In this document: piece after piece, positions 4,300 through 5,225 of the stretch
Layout of the letters: each line of letters begins with the position of its first letter
Position numbering within the stretch: the first letter of the stretch is position 1
Assembly: GCA_002362735.1 (NCBI GenBank)
Contig: DEUU01000220.1
Span: 1 to 5,225 of the forward strand
DNA from: Dehalococcoidia bacterium UBA3254
GTDB taxonomy: Bacteria > Chloroflexota > Dehalococcoidia > Dehalococcoidales > UBA3254
Length of the DNA: 5,225 nucleotides
Reading direction: 5' to 3'
Made by a program: the position numbers and the translations under genes
The notes under the pieces: generated by a model
The model's input: the letters and a program-made list of their open reading frames with translations, nothing else
Told to the model about the DNA's origin: nothing
The model's database searches: none

Positions 4300-4994
4300 T
4301 GGAAGGATTATTCAACTTTATTGGCGAGATAGTACAGAACCAAGGCTGGCTGGCATTCCCGGCCTGTTTTCTGGGAGGGATAGTTACGAGCGCCAGCCCC
4401 TGTGTCCTAGCCATGATCCCCCTTGTGATTGGTTACGTAGGTGGCTATGCCGAAGGTTCATCTAAAAAGGCCATTCAGTACTCGCTGATGTTTACCCTGG
4501 GACTTACTATCACCTTCACTATTCTGGGGATCATTGCCGGGGCGATCGGTCGGCTTTTCGGCGATGTCGGCCGGTTTTGGAACTATATCCTGCCGCCAGT
4601 TGCCATCCTACTTGGGCTATATTTATTATTCCACGATAAACTTAATTGGAATATCGGCCTGTCCACCCGGCTGATGCCGAAGAAACAAGCCCTCTTGGGG
4701 GCTTTCCTGCTCGGTCTATTTTTCGGGATTGTTGCCTCTCCCTGTGCAACTCCGGTGCTGGCAGTGATACTTACCTTCGCCGCCGCCAAGCAGGATATCC
4801 TTTTCAGCGCGGGGTTACTGCTGGCATATGCCCTGGGACACTGGGTGCTGGTGCTTGGTGCCGGTATTTCAGCCGGGTTTGCCCAGAAGGTATTGTCATC
4901 GAAAGGGATTGCTAATTTTTCAACCTACTCCAAGAGGATCGCCGGGGTAATACTGATCGGAGTAGGGATATATCTTTTCACTTACCTGATTTAG
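4299..4994 (+). CDS. CcdA-type cytochrome c biogenesis / thiol-disulfide transporter
   Basis: A 231-residue integral membrane protein of about six helices that carries electrons from cytoplasmic thioredoxin to outward-facing thiol proteins. The paired, repeat-related cysteines are visible: C35 in S-A-S-P-C-V and C149 in A-S-P-C-A-T-P. Length matches CcdA (DsbD central domain). The start is GTG 4299, sharing one base with the TAG stop of the FKBP-thioredoxin gene; AGGGA (4287-4291) is a modest ribosome-binding site, so translation is probably coupled. The tight pairing implies that the upstream thioredoxin domain is its partner outside the membrane. Small ccdA-like genes with a thioredoxin partner recur in anaerobe arsenic clusters. 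Which cytoplasmic thioredoxin feeds it is unknown; the Sec thioredoxin at 122 is a candidate. Confidence 0.9.
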   Translation: MEGLFNFIGEIVQNQGWLAFPACFLGGIVTSASPCVLAMIPLVIGYVGGYAEGSSKKAIQYSLMFTLGLTITFTILGIIAGAIGRLFGDVGRFWNYILPPVAILLGLYLLFHDKLNWNIGLSTRLMPKKQALLGAFLLGLFFGIVASPCATPVLAVILTFAAAKQDILFSAGLLLAYALGHWVLVLGAGISAGFAQKVLSSKGIANFSTYSKRIAGVILIGVGIYLFTYLI

Positions 4995-5022
4995 CTAGAA
5001 TGCTTCAATAAAGGAAGTAAAG

Positions 5023-5225
5023 ATGAGTAATCAGAGACCGGCTACCTGCGGACCTCGCCTTTCGGTGGTCGATCGTTTTCTATCATTATGGATCATCATC
5101 GCAATGACGATCGGGGTAGGTTTGGGCTACTTTATTCCATCGATCGCCGATGTTATTGACCGTCTTTCGGTGGGTACGACCTCGATCCCCATCGCCATCG
5201 GTCTTATCCTGATGATGTATCCGCC
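5023..5225 (+). CDS. acr3: Acr3-family arsenite efflux pump, N-terminal part (runs off the window)
   Basis: The first 67 codons of an arsenite/H+ antiporter of the ACR3 (BART superfamily) type. After a short cytoplasmic start come V-V-D-R-F-L-S-L-W-I-I-I-A-M (15-28), G-V-G-L-G-Y-F-I-P (31-39), and S-V-G-T-T-S-I-P-I-A-I-G (49-60) leading to L-M-M-Y-P-P, a sequence highly characteristic of Acr3. It exports the arsenite made by ArsC. ATG 5023 follows AAAGGAAG (5010-5017) by five bases, 28 bases after the ccdA-like gene, so it belongs to the same operon. The 3' end, including the conserved Cys of a later helix, lies outside the window. Confidence 0.93.
   Translation, partial: MSNQRPATCGPRLSVVDRFLSLWIIIAMTIGVGLGYFIPSIADVIDRLSVGTTSIPIAIGLILMMYP

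Overview
This 5.2-kb window carries one co-directional (+ strand) arsenic-resistance cluster, most likely from an anaerobic, selenocysteine-decoding bacterium. The mix of ArsM, Acr3, half-size ArsP-type permeases and a small redox-active disulfide protein with an in-frame UGA would fit Chloroflexota (Dehalococcoidia-like) or another anaerobic lineage. That placement is a weak inference, because the window holds no rRNA or housekeeping marker. UGA still terminates genes here: both permease halves end in TGA within ATGA overlaps. The in-frame UGAs described below are therefore better explained by selenocysteine than by a changed genetic code.

Region by region: 1-121 is a leader with a small perfect hairpin and a strong Shine-Dalgarno sequence. 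122-379 is a small thioredoxin whose first active-site Cys codon is TGA (UxxC instead of CxxC). 401-775 is a 124-residue protein of unrecognised family with two in-frame TGAs forming a U-x-U motif (U24, U26). 816-1100 is a tandem paralogue of it with TGAs at exactly the same two codons, but broken as sequenced by two compensating single-base frameshifts and a 33-bp deletion. 1177-1671 and 1668-2219 are the two halves of an ArsP/DUF318-type permease. 2216-2617 is a thioredoxin-type arsenate reductase (arsC). 2653-3423 is the arsenite S-adenosylmethionine methyltransferase (arsM). 3460-4299 is a predicted lipoprotein fusing an FKBP/SlyD-like isomerase to a thioredoxin domain. 4299-4994 is a CcdA-type transmembrane thiol transporter. 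From 5023 to the window edge is the start of an Acr3 arsenite efflux pump.

The main discovery is the block of three consecutive UGA-containing genes. Each has, 18-30 nt after the (last) UGA, a hairpin of the same design: a six-position stem closing a five-base loop, CGUGA, CGUGC or CGGGU. Stem positions differ between copies with paired, compensatory changes. These look like one family of bacterial SECIS elements and support the view that the UGAs are decoded. A conventional gene caller would miss the thioredoxin, truncate the U-x-U protein to a 93-residue product starting at 494, and miss its sibling.

How the genes may work together (inference): ArsC reduces arsenate, Acr3 exports arsenite, ArsM methylates it, and the split permease exports arsenic species, possibly organic ones. 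Electrons could pass from the cytoplasm through CcdA to the outward-facing FKBP-thioredoxin lipoprotein. The selenocysteine thioredoxin and the U-x-U protein could provide cytoplasmic selenol chemistry on arsenic or on the arsenic enzymes. No arsR repressor gene lies in the window; it may lie upstream.
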